A stretch of 64,000 nucleotides of DNA from Azoarcus indigens (GTDB taxonomy: Bacteria > Pseudomonadota > Gammaproteobacteria > Burkholderiales > Rhodocyclaceae). Shown piece after piece: positions 52,067 to 60,261 of this stretch. A program made the position numbers and the translations under genes. The stretch lies in contig NZ_SNVV01000015.1 of NCBI RefSeq assembly GCF_004361735.1, forward strand, positions 61,007-125,006, in the 5' to 3' direction. Within the stretch, counting starts at the first letter, position 1. The number at the start of each line of letters is the position of its first letter. Under the pieces are notes generated by a model that saw nothing but the letters and a program-made list of their open reading frames with translations, was not told the origin of the DNA and made no database searches.

Positions 52067-54751
52067 ATGCCAGAACCGGCCTCCCAGTCGACCACCGCCT
52101 TCGCTCTCCGCCTGCTGGGGTCGGCGCTGTCGCGCTATCGCCAGCGCACCCTGGCCGCGCTGGCGCTGGTCATCCTCGCCAAGCTGGCGGCAGTGGCGGT
52201 GCCGCTGGCGCTGAAGGGCATCGTCGACCAGCTGGGCGCGGTGCCGGCTTCGGTGGTGCTGCCGGTGTTCCTGGTGCTGGGCTACGCCCTCCTGCGCTTC
52301 CTCGGCACCTTCTTCAGCGAGGTGCGCGATCTCGTCTTCGTCCGCGTCACCCAGAGCACGGTGGCGAATTTCCTGCTGCAGGTGTTCGCCCACCTGCATC
52401 GCCTGAGCACCCGCTTCCATGCCAAGCGGCGCACCGGCGGCCTCACCCGCGACGTGGAGCGTGGCACCGCCGGCATCGGCTTCCTGCTCGGCGTCGGGCT
52501 GTTCACCATCCTGCCCACGCTGGTGGAGATCGCGGCGGTGATCGCGATCATGAGCCTCAACTACAGCAACGGGTTCACCGCCATCATCCTGCTCACCTTC
52601 CTGTTCTACACCACCTTCACCGTGGTGTTCACCGAGAAGCGGGCGATCTACCAGCGGGCGCTGAACAACCTGGATTCCACCGCCAACGGCCGCCTGGTGG
52701 ACAGCCTGCTCAACCAGGAAACGGTGAAGTACTACACCAACGAAGCCTTCGAGCAGCGCCGCTTCGGCACCATCCTGGAGGAATGGGTGGAGATAGGCGT
52801 GAAGAACCAGAAGGCGCTCTCCACCCTGCACATCGGCCAGAGCGGGGTAATCGCCGTGGGCGTGGCCAGCGTGATGCTGCTCGCCACCCAGAACGTGGTG
52901 CAGGGCACGATGTCGGTCGGCGACCTGGTGCTGGTGAATGCCTACCTGATCCAGATCTGCCTGCCGCTGAACTCCCTCGGCTTCGTCTTCCGCCAGGCGC
53001 GGGACGCGGTGGTCAATGCCGAGAAGATGCTGCGCCTGCTGGAGCAGAAGCCGGAGATAGAGGACAGCGCCGCTGCCCCCGACCTGGCGGTGGCGCGCGG
53101 CGAAGTGCGCTTCGAGCATGTGGATTTCGCCTACGAGCCCAGCCGCCAGATCCTGTGGGACGTGAGCTTCACCATCCCGCCCGGCGCCACCGTGGCGGTG
53201 GTGGGCGGCAGCGGCTCAGGCAAGTCCACCCTGGCGCGCCTGCTGTTCCGTTTCTACGAGGTGGGCGGCGGCCGCATCGCCATAGACGGCACCGACATCC
53301 GCGACATCTCCCAGCGCAGCCTGCGGGCGGTGCTGGGCATCGTTCCGCAGGACACCATCCTGTTCAACGACACCATCGCCTACAACATCGCCTACGGCCG
53401 GCCGGGGGCCAACCTGGCGGACGTTATCGAGGCGGCGCGGGCCGCCCATGTGCACGACTTCATCGCCACCCTGCCGGAGCAATACGACACCGAGGTCGGC
53501 GAGCGCGGGGTGATCCTCTCCGGCGGCGAAAAGCAGCGCATCGCCATTGCCCGCGCCATCCTCAAGAACCCGCCCATCATGGTGTTCGACGAAGCCACCT
53601 CGGCGCTGGACACCCGCTCCGAACGCGCCATCCAGGAGGAGCTGGACCGCCTCGCCCGCAGCCGCACCACGCTCATCATTGCCCATCGCCTGTCCACCGT
53701 GGTGGATGCGGACGAAATCCTGGTGCTGGAACACGGCCGCATCGTCGAGCGCGGCACCCACGAACAGCTGATGCAGCAGGACGGCCTCTACGCCCAGCTG
53801 TGGCACCTGCAGCGCCAGCAGCAGGAAATGGAGCAGGCCGAGCACGGCATGGCGATGCAGCAGGTCAACCTGGTGGCCCTGCTGGCGGGAGTGATAGACG
53901 GCCTGCGGACGGAGATCGACGCCCGCGGCGTCGGCTTCTACAGCACCATCGCCGCCGAGTCGGCGCGCGTCGTCGGCGACCCCGGCCGGCTGCAGCAGGT
54001 GATGTGGAGCCTGGTCTTGCGCGCGGTGACCGCCAGCCCGCCCGGCGGCCGGGTGGAGTGGCGCATCGAGCGCGCCGGCACCCATCTGCGCGTCAGCTTC
54101 CGTCATGCGGCGGCGCCCGGCGCGCTGCCGGACGGCAAGGGCCTGTCGCCGGCGGACGTGCGCGCCATCGTCGAACAGCATGGCGGCCGCTACGAGGTGC
54201 GCGCCGCCGATGGCGACACCACCGAGACGCGGGTGGAGTTCCCGGTGCAGGCGGTGGAGGAAGCGCCCGCGGCGGCGGGCGGCGCGCCGCCGGTGCTGCC
54301 GGCCTCCTCCATCGCCGGCGCCTTCGTGCTGGTGGTGGATGACAACGCCGAGGCGCGCGCCCAGGTGGAGGCGGCGCTGCAGCGCGAAGGCGCGCTGTCG
54401 CACGCCTGCGCTTCCGGCGCCGAAGCGCTGCGCTGGCTGTTCGGCACGCCGCGCGACGAGTGGCCGGACGCGATGATCTGCGACGTCGCCCTGGGCGAAG
54501 AGGATGGCTACGACGTGATGCAACAGCTGCGCCGCTACGAGGCGGAGCAGGATTTCGGCCTCGCCGAGCGCCTGCCCGCCATCGCCCTCAGCGCCTACGA
54601 CCGCAGCGAACACCGCATGCGGGCGCTGCTGGCGGGCTTCCAGGTCCACCTCGCCAAGCCGGTGGCCCCCGGCGAACTGGTGGCCGCCGTCGCCAGCCTG
54701 CTGGGGCGGCGCCGCAACCACCGCCGGCGGGAGCCGCCGCCGGGGCGCTGA
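52067..54751 (+). CDS. ABC exporter (ATM1/HMT1 type) fused to a degenerate kinase-like and a receiver domain
   Basis: 894 residues. Residues 15-320 are the exporter membrane domain of the ATM1/HMT1 type (six hydrophobic helices; NLDSTANGRLVDSLLNQETVKYY is typical). The nucleotide-binding domain has Walker A GGSGSGKST (380-388), Q-loop VPQD, signature LSGGEKQR, Walker B IMVFDE (Asp508-Glu509) and H-loop Ala-His540, so it should hydrolyse ATP. Residues 600-725 resemble a histidine-kinase ATPase fold (GDPGRLQQVMWSLV), but the N-box asparagines are replaced, so no kinase activity is expected. Residues 750-885 are a complete receiver: Asp758-Asp759, phosphoacceptor Asp806 (ICDVALGEEDGY), Lys864. 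Fusion in one frame is clear. Substrate, and whether phosphorylation gates transport, are unknown. Confidence 0.88.
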   Translation: MPEPASQSTTAFALRLLGSALSRYRQRTLAALALVILAKLAAVAVPLALKGIVDQLGAVPASVVLPVFLVLGYALLRFLGTFFSEVRDLVFVRVTQSTVANFLLQVFAHLHRLSTRFHAKRRTGGLTRDVERGTAGIGFLLGVGLFTILPTLVEIAAVIAIMSLNYSNGFTAIILLTFLFYTTFTVVFTEKRAIYQRALNNLDSTANGRLVDSLLNQETVKYYTNEAFEQRRFGTILEEWVEIGVKNQKALSTLHIGQSGVIAVGVASVMLLATQNVVQGTMSVGDLVLVNAYLIQICLPLNSLGFVFRQARDAVVNAEKMLRLLEQKPEIEDSAAAPDLAVARGEVRFEHVDFAYEPSRQILWDVSFTIPPGATVAVVGGSGSGKSTLARLLFRFYEVGGGRIAIDGTDIRDISQRSLRAVLGIVPQDTILFNDTIAYNIAYGRPGANLADVIEAARAAHVHDFIATLPEQYDTEVGERGVILSGGEKQRIAIARAILKNPPIMVFDEATSALDTRSERAIQEELDRLARSRTTLIIAHRLSTVVDADEILVLEHGRIVERGTHEQLMQQDGLYAQLWHLQRQQQEMEQAEHGMAMQQVNLVALLAGVIDGLRTEIDARGVGFYSTIAAESARVVGDPGRLQQVMWSLVLRAVTASPPGGRVEWRIERAGTHLRVSFRHAAAPGALPDGKGLSPADVRAIVEQHGGRYEVRAADGDTTETRVEFPVQAVEEAPAAAGGAPPVLPASSIAGAFVLVVDDNAEARAQVEAALQREGALSHACASGAEALRWLFGTPRDEWPDAMICDVALGEEDGYDVMQQLRRYEAEQDFGLAERLPAIALSAYDRSEHRMRALLAGFQVHLAKPVAPGELVAAVASLLGRRRNHRRREPPPGR

Positions 54752-54784
54752 GCGGCGGGCCGGCTGCCCCGCCGGGGCGCGGGT

Positions 54785-55255
54785 TCAGGCCTGCGGGGGA
54801 GTGGCGCGCCAGCCCGCGGCCGGCGCTACAGGCTCCCCCAGCCGGCGGCGGGCGAGGCGCTCGAACTCCGGCGGATCGTGCGCGCAGCACACCTCCACCC
54901 GCGGCGCCTCGTCCGCCGCCAGGGCGCACAGGCGCACCTGGTTGAGCAGGCGCTGCCACCTGTCCTTCTGCATCATCCATGGGTACATGCGCAGGCCGGG
55001 CGGGCAGTGCGACCGTTCGCCGTCCATCTCCTCGTGGAAGAAGCAGGCGTCGCAGCCACCAGTCCTCCCCGCCGTGCCCGACGGCGATGCCGGCATGGCC
55101 CAGGGTGTGACCGGGCAGCGGCACCAGCAGCAGCTCCGGCGGCAGGCCGGCGAGCTGGCGCACCGCCTCGAAGCCGAACCGGCGCCCGCCGCTGCCCGCC
55201 GCATACCCCTGCCAGTGCTCCCGGTGGTCCCATTGCCATTCCCCGTTACGCGTTC
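54785..55255 (-). pseudogene. Broken metallo-beta-lactamase-fold hydrolase
   Basis: The C-terminal two thirds of an MBL-fold protein lie in two frames. Frame one carries EWQWDHREHWQGY, RFGFEAVRQLAGLPPE and LVPLPGHTLGHAGIAV with a metal-binding histidine. After GEDWW a small deletion shifts the frame, and CDACFFHEEMDGERSHCP, YPWMMQKDRWQRLLNQ and CCAHDPPEFERL continue in the other. The N-terminal part with the HxHxDH metal site is missing. It cannot encode an active hydrolase unless sequencing is wrong at the shift. Confidence 0.7.
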
Positions 55256-55461
55256 CTGTCGCGGCATGGCGGCGGGTGCACGCGGCCGGTAAGGCTTACA
55301 CGGGGGGCCTGCCGCCACCCGGCCTCGCATGGCGCCGTGGCGCCCTCTGCGGCCGGACAAGGGCGGCGGCCGGGGCGGGAATGGCGATTGCCGAAGCTGT
55401 GCGGGACCACCGCGAGCCGGTGGATGCCCATCCAACCCAGTACCACCCACGGAGAACGCTG

Positions 55462-55974
55462 ATGGCGACCGACTACAAGGCCAACCTTCTGGACTGGCTG
55501 CGCGACGCGCATGCAATGGAGCAGCAGGCCGAGAGCATGCTGAAAGCACAGGCCGAGCGCCTGGAGAACTACCCGGCGCTGAAGAGCCGTATCGAGCAGC
55601 ACATCCAGGAAACCCTGGGCCAGCAGCGCCTGCTGGAAGAGGCGATCAGGCGCGCCGGCGGGAGTACCTCGGCGATCAAGGATCTGGCAGCCAAGGCGCT
55701 CGCCTTCGGCCAGGGGTTGGCCGGCATGTTCATGCCGGACGAGGTGGTCAAAGGGGCGATGAGCGGCTATGTGTTCGAGAACATGGAGATCGCCTCCTAC
55801 ACGGTGTTGATTGCCGCTGCCGACGCCGCCGGCGATACCGAGACGCGGCTGATGTGCGAGCAGATCCTGGCCGAGGAGGTGGAGATGGCCAACTGGCTGC
55901 TCAGCCATCTGCCGGAAGTCACCCAGGCCTTCCTGGCGCGGGACGCCGCGCCGGGTGTGGAGGCCAAGCGCTGA
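55462..55974 (+). CDS. DUF892 ferritin-like protein (YciE-like)
   Basis: 170 residues from the ATG at 55462, with GGAGA just upstream. It is a four-helix ferritin-like fold of the DUF892/YciE-YciF family: LLDWLRDAHAMEQQAESML, HIQETLGQQRLLEEAIRR, VFENMEIASYTVLIAAADAAGD and AEEVEMANWLLSHL. The conserved Glu/His pattern (DAHAMEQQ, ENMEIASY, EEVEMANW) could bind a diiron centre. Members are induced by osmotic and oxidative stress; their reaction is not established. It has a second family member 2 kb downstream on the other strand. Confidence 0.9.
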   Translation: MATDYKANLLDWLRDAHAMEQQAESMLKAQAERLENYPALKSRIEQHIQETLGQQRLLEEAIRRAGGSTSAIKDLAAKALAFGQGLAGMFMPDEVVKGAMSGYVFENMEIASYTVLIAAADAAGDTETRLMCEQILAEEVEMANWLLSHLPEVTQAFLARDAAPGVEAKR

Positions 55975-56077
55975 GCCGGCGCCGGGCTGCCGGCCGGGAG
56001 GGCCGCCATTGCCGGCGGTGCCCCCGGTCCGGCCGGTCAGCCGGGGCGCTCACCCGGCTTTCCGCATGGAGCAGGGG

Positions 56078-56968
56078 ATGAACGTCAAAGCCGGCGGCCT
56101 GCAACGGCCGCTTCATTTCGTCATCGCCGCCGCGGCGGCCTTGGGCTTGCTGCTGGTGCTGGTGCAGGCGGGCCACTGGCTGAGCACCTCGGCGCCGGTG
56201 CGCGACGCGCTCGCCGCCGGCTCCCTGGCGGCGCTTGCCACCGCGCTTGGCGCGGTGCCCATCGTGGTGGTGAAGAAGCTGAACCCCCGGGTGAACGACA
56301 GCCTGCTGGGGCTGGGCGCCGGCGTCATGCTGGCGGCCACCTGCTTCTCGCTGATCGTGCCGGCGCTGGATACGGCGGGTGAGGGCCGCGGCCCCTGGGC
56401 GTCGTCCCTCATCGTCGGCGCCGGCCTGCTGCTGGGCGCCTTCTTCCTGATGGTGATGGAGCACCTGACGCCGCATGTGCACGTGGTCGCGCCCGACCGC
56501 CAGGACGCCTCCGACCTGCAGCGGGTGCGCCGCCTGTGGCTGTTCGTGTTCGCCATCGTGCTGCACAACGTTCCCGAAGGGCTGGCGATAGGCGTGGCCA
56601 CCGCCGGCACCGACGCGGCGCATGCCACCGCGCTGACTACCGGCATCGCCATCCAGGACGTTCCCGAGGGGCTGGTGGTGGCCCTGGCCCTGCTCAGCGC
56701 CGGGCTGAGGAAGCTGCCGGCGCTGCTGATCAGCGCCGCCTCCGGCCTGGTGGAGCCGCTGGCGGCGGTGCTGGGCGCGGCGGCGCTCGGCTACAGTGCG
56801 CCGCTGCTGCCCTGGGGCCTGGCCTTCGCCGGCGGCGCGATGCTGTTCGTGGTGAGCCACGAGATCATTCCCGAATCCCACCGCCAGGGCCATGAACGCT
56901 TCGCCACCGCCGGCCTGGTGTGCGGCTTCGTCCTGATGATGATCCTGGATACCGCGTTGACCGCGTAG
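56078..56968 (+). CDS. ZIP family metal transporter
   Basis: 296 residues with about eight transmembrane helices. The paired ZIP metal-site motifs are HNVPEGLAIG (163-172) and IQDVPEGLVVALALL, and a third site is SHEIIPESH. The histidine-rich loop (MEHLTPHVHVV) lies between helices 3 and 4, as in ZIP proteins. It should move Zn(II) or other divalent cations into the cytoplasm, or by ZupT-like broad specificity. An alternative ATG at 56066 adds four residues. DUF421 follows after 16 bp, so an operon is likely. Confidence 0.9.
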   Translation: MNVKAGGLQRPLHFVIAAAAALGLLLVLVQAGHWLSTSAPVRDALAAGSLAALATALGAVPIVVVKKLNPRVNDSLLGLGAGVMLAATCFSLIVPALDTAGEGRGPWASSLIVGAGLLLGAFFLMVMEHLTPHVHVVAPDRQDASDLQRVRRLWLFVFAIVLHNVPEGLAIGVATAGTDAAHATALTTGIAIQDVPEGLVVALALLSAGLRKLPALLISAASGLVEPLAAVLGAAALGYSAPLLPWGLAFAGGAMLFVVSHEIIPESHRQGHERFATAGLVCGFVLMMILDTALTA

Positions 56969-56984
56969 CGCAACGGAGGTCCCC

Positions 56985-57446
56985 ATGCTCGACATGCAGA
57001 TGCCCTGGTACGAGTTCGTGCTGCGGGCGGCGGCGATCTACATCGTCCTGCTGGTCCTGGTGCGGGTGTCGGGCAAGCGCACGGTGGGCCAGTTCACGCC
57101 CTTCGATCTGCTGGTCGTCACCCTGTTGTCGGAGAGCGTGTCCAACGGCCTCACCGGCAGCGACGAATCGGTGGCCGGCGGCCTGATCGCGGCGGCCACG
57201 CTGATAGGCCTGAACCTGCTGCTGGCCTTTGCCACCGCCCGCAGCCGCAGGCTGGAGACGATCAGCGAAGGCTCGCCGGTGCTCATCGCCAGGGACGGCA
57301 AACTGTTCGAGGACGTGCTCCGCCGCAACCACGTCGGCCTGACCGATTTCGACAAGGCGCTGCGGGAGGCGGACTGCGACCTGGACGAGGTGAGATTCGC
57401 CTTCCTGGAAAACGATGGCCAGATCAGTGTGCTGAAGAAGCGCTGA
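56985..57446 (+). CDS. DUF421 (YetF-like) membrane protein
   Basis: 153 residues from the ATG at 56985. Three N-terminal hydrophobic segments (FVLRAAAIYIVLLVLVRV, TPFDLLVVTLLSESVSNG, LIAAATLIGLNLLLAFA) are followed by the DUF421 domain (ISEGSPVLIARDGKLFEDVLRRNHVG, DFDKALREADCDLDEVRFAFLENDGQISVL). That matches the short YetF family, an inner-membrane protein with a small cytoplasmic domain. Function is unknown. It is shorter than Bacillus YetF but similar to proteobacterial homologues. Confidence 0.88.
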   Translation: MLDMQMPWYEFVLRAAAIYIVLLVLVRVSGKRTVGQFTPFDLLVVTLLSESVSNGLTGSDESVAGGLIAAATLIGLNLLLAFATARSRRLETISEGSPVLIARDGKLFEDVLRRNHVGLTDFDKALREADCDLDEVRFAFLENDGQISVLKKR

Positions 57447-57548
57447 GGGCCCCGGGGAGGCAAGCCCCGGAGGCGGCGGACATGGCCTGCGCCTTGTTGC
57501 CCGGACCCGCCCGCCGGGGGAGGGGGGGGGACGAAATCCGGGCGGAAT

Positions 57549-57574
57549 GAAAACGGCGGCCCGCAGGCCGCCGT
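57549..57574 (-). terminator. Rho-independent terminator downstream of yciF-like gene
   Basis: The stem ACGGCGGCC / GGCCGCCGT with a four-base loop is followed on the minus strand by TTTT, 21 bp past the stop of the DUF892 gene. It lies between convergent genes and could also weakly terminate the DUF421 transcript. Confidence 0.75.
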
Positions 57575-57594
57575 GCTCATGCGAACGGACTGTC

Positions 57595-58092
57595 TCAGCC
57601 TGCACCGGCCGCCGCCTGGTTGGCGCCGCCTTCGGCCAACTGGGTCAGCTTCTGGTCGGCGGCCTTCTCCTCCTTCAGCGTTTCCTGCAGCAGCGTCTCG
57701 ATGCGGTCGAACTTCAACTGCCGTCCCAGCGCCAGCAGCGTGCCGTAGCCGGCAATCTCGTAGTGCTCCACCTTCTGGGCTGCGGCGATCAGGGCGGCGT
57801 CGAGCACCGGCCCTTTCTCTATCGCCTCCATGACCTCCTTGCCTTCTTCCACCAGGCCTTCCATGGCCAGGCACTTCATGCGCTTCAGTTTCACCCCGGT
57901 GGCTTCCACTACCTGGTCGATGCGCTCCACCTGATGCTGGGTTTCCTCCAGGTGGGATTCGAAGGCCGCGGCCAGCTCGGGATTCGTCGCCGCGCGGGCG
58001 AGCTTGGGCAAGGCCTTGGTGAGCTGCTTCTCGGCGCTGTAGATGTCCGACAGTTCATGGATGAACAGGTCTTCTAGGGTCTTCAAGGGCAT
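57595..58092 (-). CDS. yciF: DUF892 ferritin-like protein (YciF-like)
   Basis: 165 residues from the ATG at 58092, with AGGAG eight bases upstream. TLEDLFIHELSDIYSAEKQLTKALPKLARAA is the characteristic YciF opening. It continues FESHLEETQHQVERIDQV, KVEHYEIAGYGTLLALGRQL and ETLKEEKAADQKL. Conserved Glu/His positions (HELSDIYSAEKQ, HLEETQHQ, VEHYEIAGY) match the diiron-like ligands of the family. It is a stress-type ferritin-like protein of unsettled activity. It is divergent from the DUF2795 gene. Confidence 0.93.
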   Translation of the reverse strand: MPLKTLEDLFIHELSDIYSAEKQLTKALPKLARAATNPELAAAFESHLEETQHQVERIDQVVEATGVKLKRMKCLAMEGLVEEGKEVMEAIEKGPVLDAALIAAAQKVEHYEIAGYGTLLALGRQLKFDRIETLLQETLKEEKAADQKLTQLAEGGANQAAAGAG

Positions 58093-58622
58093 GGTGCTCT
58101 CCTGGGGTTGATGTCGATGACGGGCCATGCATGGCCTCCCCAGTGAGGTAGCAAGGGCGGTTCCCTCCCTGCCGGGCCGCCGGCTGCCGCAGGCTCCGGT
58201 GGGCCGCGCCTATCGCGACCCAGCGCACTCCCTAAGCCACGCCCGCCGTGCGGCGGAGGCCTTGTGCCGGTGCCGTGTGCCGGCGCTCTCCCGCTGCTCT
58301 CTACGTTTTCCCGCGCTTGTTCGTTTCCGCCGGGGAAGCAGGTCCGATGTCATCGCTTCCCGGCTGCCCGTACCAGGCCGGCAGCTGGAGCATGGGGTGT
58401 GCCTGGCGGGGCATCAGGGTTGCGGCCCTGAGCCGTATTCCGCCGGTAAAAGTTTCGGCTGGATGTAGCTTCTTCTTTCCGGCGGGCGGCCGGGAACGCC
58501 GGGGGAGGGCCGGGTTGCGGCGCAATATCGGCGCGGCGCGCGGGCGGAAAAAACGCCGGCCCGCGGCGGCGGGCCCCCGCATTGCAAGGAGGCGCAGGCA
58601 GTGCTTCTACAGGAGAACCGAC
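58093..58622. other. Divergent intergenic region (yciF / DUF2795)
   Basis: 530 bp with no supportable gene. A strong GC hairpin (GGCCCGC-GGCG-GCGGGCC, about 58560-58577) lies 45 bp before the DUF2795 start. CCATGCATGG at 58121-58130 is a short palindrome near the yciF start. Promoters for both genes are expected here, but I cannot place -35/-10 elements. Confidence 0.4.
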
Positions 58623-58859
58623 ATGGCGACAGAACAGCGGCAGCAAGGTCAGGAGCAATCCGGCGGCGAGACGCCCAACCCCGTCCAGATCCAGAAGTTC
58701 CTCGGCGGCCTGGACTACCCGGTGGACAAGCAGGCCATTCTCGGCAAGGCGCGCGAGCAGGGCGCCGATCAGCGGGTGATGGACGCGCTGGAGCAGTTGC
58801 CGGAGCGTGCCTATGACAGCCCGGTTTCCATCTCCCGGGAGGTGAGCAAACTTGGCTGA
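58623..58859 (+). CDS. DUF2795 protein
   Basis: 78 residues from the ATG at 58623, with AGGAG upstream. After a Gln/Glu-rich leader, VQIQKFLGGLDYPVDKQAILGKAREQGADQRVM matches DUF2795, a small helical domain of soil and stress proteins, followed by LEQLPERAYDSPVSISREV. Function is unknown. Its last 8 bp overlap the TTG start of the DUF4254-GT2 fusion, so the two are coupled; the link to glycan synthesis is unusual. Confidence 0.88.
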   Translation: MATEQRQQGQEQSGGETPNPVQIQKFLGGLDYPVDKQAILGKAREQGADQRVMDALEQLPERAYDSPVSISREVSKLG

Positions 58860-60258
58860 CTACGCGGCTACCGGCGGCGCCGAGATGATGCTGGACGCAT
58901 CCGCCGTGGTTGCCTTCCACGACTGCCTGCTGGCCGGCGTGGAAGGCGAGGCCCTGCATCTGGCGGGGCCGTGGTGGCGCTGGATAGAAGAGATCCACCG
59001 CTGCAACGCCGCGCTGTGGCGGGAGGAACGCGAAGCCGGGAGCGGACCCGTGACGGAAGGTGCGCGGCGGGCGGTCGAGGCGCTGGGACGGACGCTGCTC
59101 GCCGCGCTGGAGATCGGCTCGCCGCCCCACGCCGCGGGGCGCTGCAGCGAGATCGCCAGCGCCATCGTCAATCGCCTCTCCCTGCTGGCGCTCAAGATCC
59201 ATCACCTGCGGCGGCAGGCGGAGCGCAAGCAGGCGGATGCGGCCTCCCGCATCACCTGCGGCGCCCAACTGGAGGCCCTGGATGAGCAGCGCGCCGACCT
59301 CGCCGCCTGCCTGGACCGCCTGCTGTGGGAGGCGCGGGTGGGGGCCATGCGTCTCCGCCTGCACCGCCGTCCCGGCGAGGGCGACCCCGTGCTTCCGCCA
59401 CGGGGGCAGCAGCAGGTCGCCGGCGAGGTGGCCGTGGCTTCCACTGCCTCCCCCGCCGCGGTGGACGTGCTGATTCCCACCTGCAACCGCCCCGGCGCGC
59501 TGGCGGTCACGCTCACCTCTCTCTTCGCCCAGAGCTTGCGCGGTCTGCGCATCGTCATATCGGACCAGGGCGAGCGGTGCGAGGCCGGCCAGGCGGAGGA
59601 AGTGCAGGCGGCGCTGCGGCTGATGCGCGCGCGCCAGAACAGCGTGGAGTTGCATCGCCATCTCCCGCGCCGCGGCCTGGCCGAGCAGCGCCATTTCCTG
59701 CTCGAACAGGCCCGCGCGCCCTATGTGCTGTTCCTGGATGACGACGTGGTGCTGGAGGCGGACCTGCTGGAGCGCATGCTGGGCGTGATCCGCGAGCAGG
59801 GCTGCGGCTTCGTTGGCAGCGCACTGATCGGCATGAGCTACGCCGGCGACGAGCGCCCGCACCAGCAAGGCATCGAGTTCTGGGAGGGCCGGGTGGAGCC
59901 GGAGGCGGTGACGCCCGGCGGCGCTGCCTGGAACCGCCACCACCTGCACAGCGCCGCCAACCTCTACCACCTGCAGTGCCGCCTGGGGTTGACGGCCGCG
60001 AGCCAGCGCCTCTACCGCGTCGCCTGGGTGGGCGGCTGCGTGCTCTTCGATGCCACCAAACTGCGCGAGGCCGGGGGCTTCGATTTCTGGCGCGAGCTAC
60101 CGCCAGAGCACTGCGGGGAGGACGTCTATGCCCAACTGCGCGTCATGGCCCGCCACGGCGGCTGCGGCCTCATACCCTCCGGCGCCTACCACCAGGAACT
60201 GCCGACCACGGTGCCGCACCGGGAGGTGGATGCTCCCCGCGCGCTCCGCCTGGAGTGA
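58852..60258 (+). CDS. DUF4254-glycosyltransferase family 2 fusion
   Basis: 468 residues. The TTG at 58852 is chosen because GGGAGGTGAG sits six bases upstream; an ATG at 58884 is the alternative. Residues 1-170 are DUF4254 (VAFHDCLLAGVE, GPWWRWIEEIHRCNAALWRE, RCSEIASAIVNRLSLLALKIHHLRRQA, LDRLLWEARVGAMRLRLHRR) and align with the stand-alone DUF4254 protein encoded at 38943-39674. Residues 203-440 are a GT2 domain (VDVLIPTCNRPGALAVTL, APYVLFLDDDVVLEADLLERML with the DDD metal motif, and a YRVAWVGGCVLFD pattern). A GT9 gene follows 3 bp later. The fusion argues that DUF4254 acts directly with the glycosyltransferase. The sugar and acceptor are unknown. Confidence 0.88.
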   Translation: MADYAATGGAEMMLDASAVVAFHDCLLAGVEGEALHLAGPWWRWIEEIHRCNAALWREEREAGSGPVTEGARRAVEALGRTLLAALEIGSPPHAAGRCSEIASAIVNRLSLLALKIHHLRRQAERKQADAASRITCGAQLEALDEQRADLAACLDRLLWEARVGAMRLRLHRRPGEGDPVLPPRGQQQVAGEVAVASTASPAAVDVLIPTCNRPGALAVTLTSLFAQSLRGLRIVISDQGERCEAGQAEEVQAALRLMRARQNSVELHRHLPRRGLAEQRHFLLEQARAPYVLFLDDDVVLEADLLERMLGVIREQGCGFVGSALIGMSYAGDERPHQQGIEFWEGRVEPEAVTPGGAAWNRHHLHSAANLYHLQCRLGLTAASQRLYRVAWVGGCVLFDATKLREAGGFDFWRELPPEHCGEDVYAQLRVMARHGGCGLIPSGAYHQELPTTVPHREVDAPRALRLE

Positions 60259-60261
60259 ACC

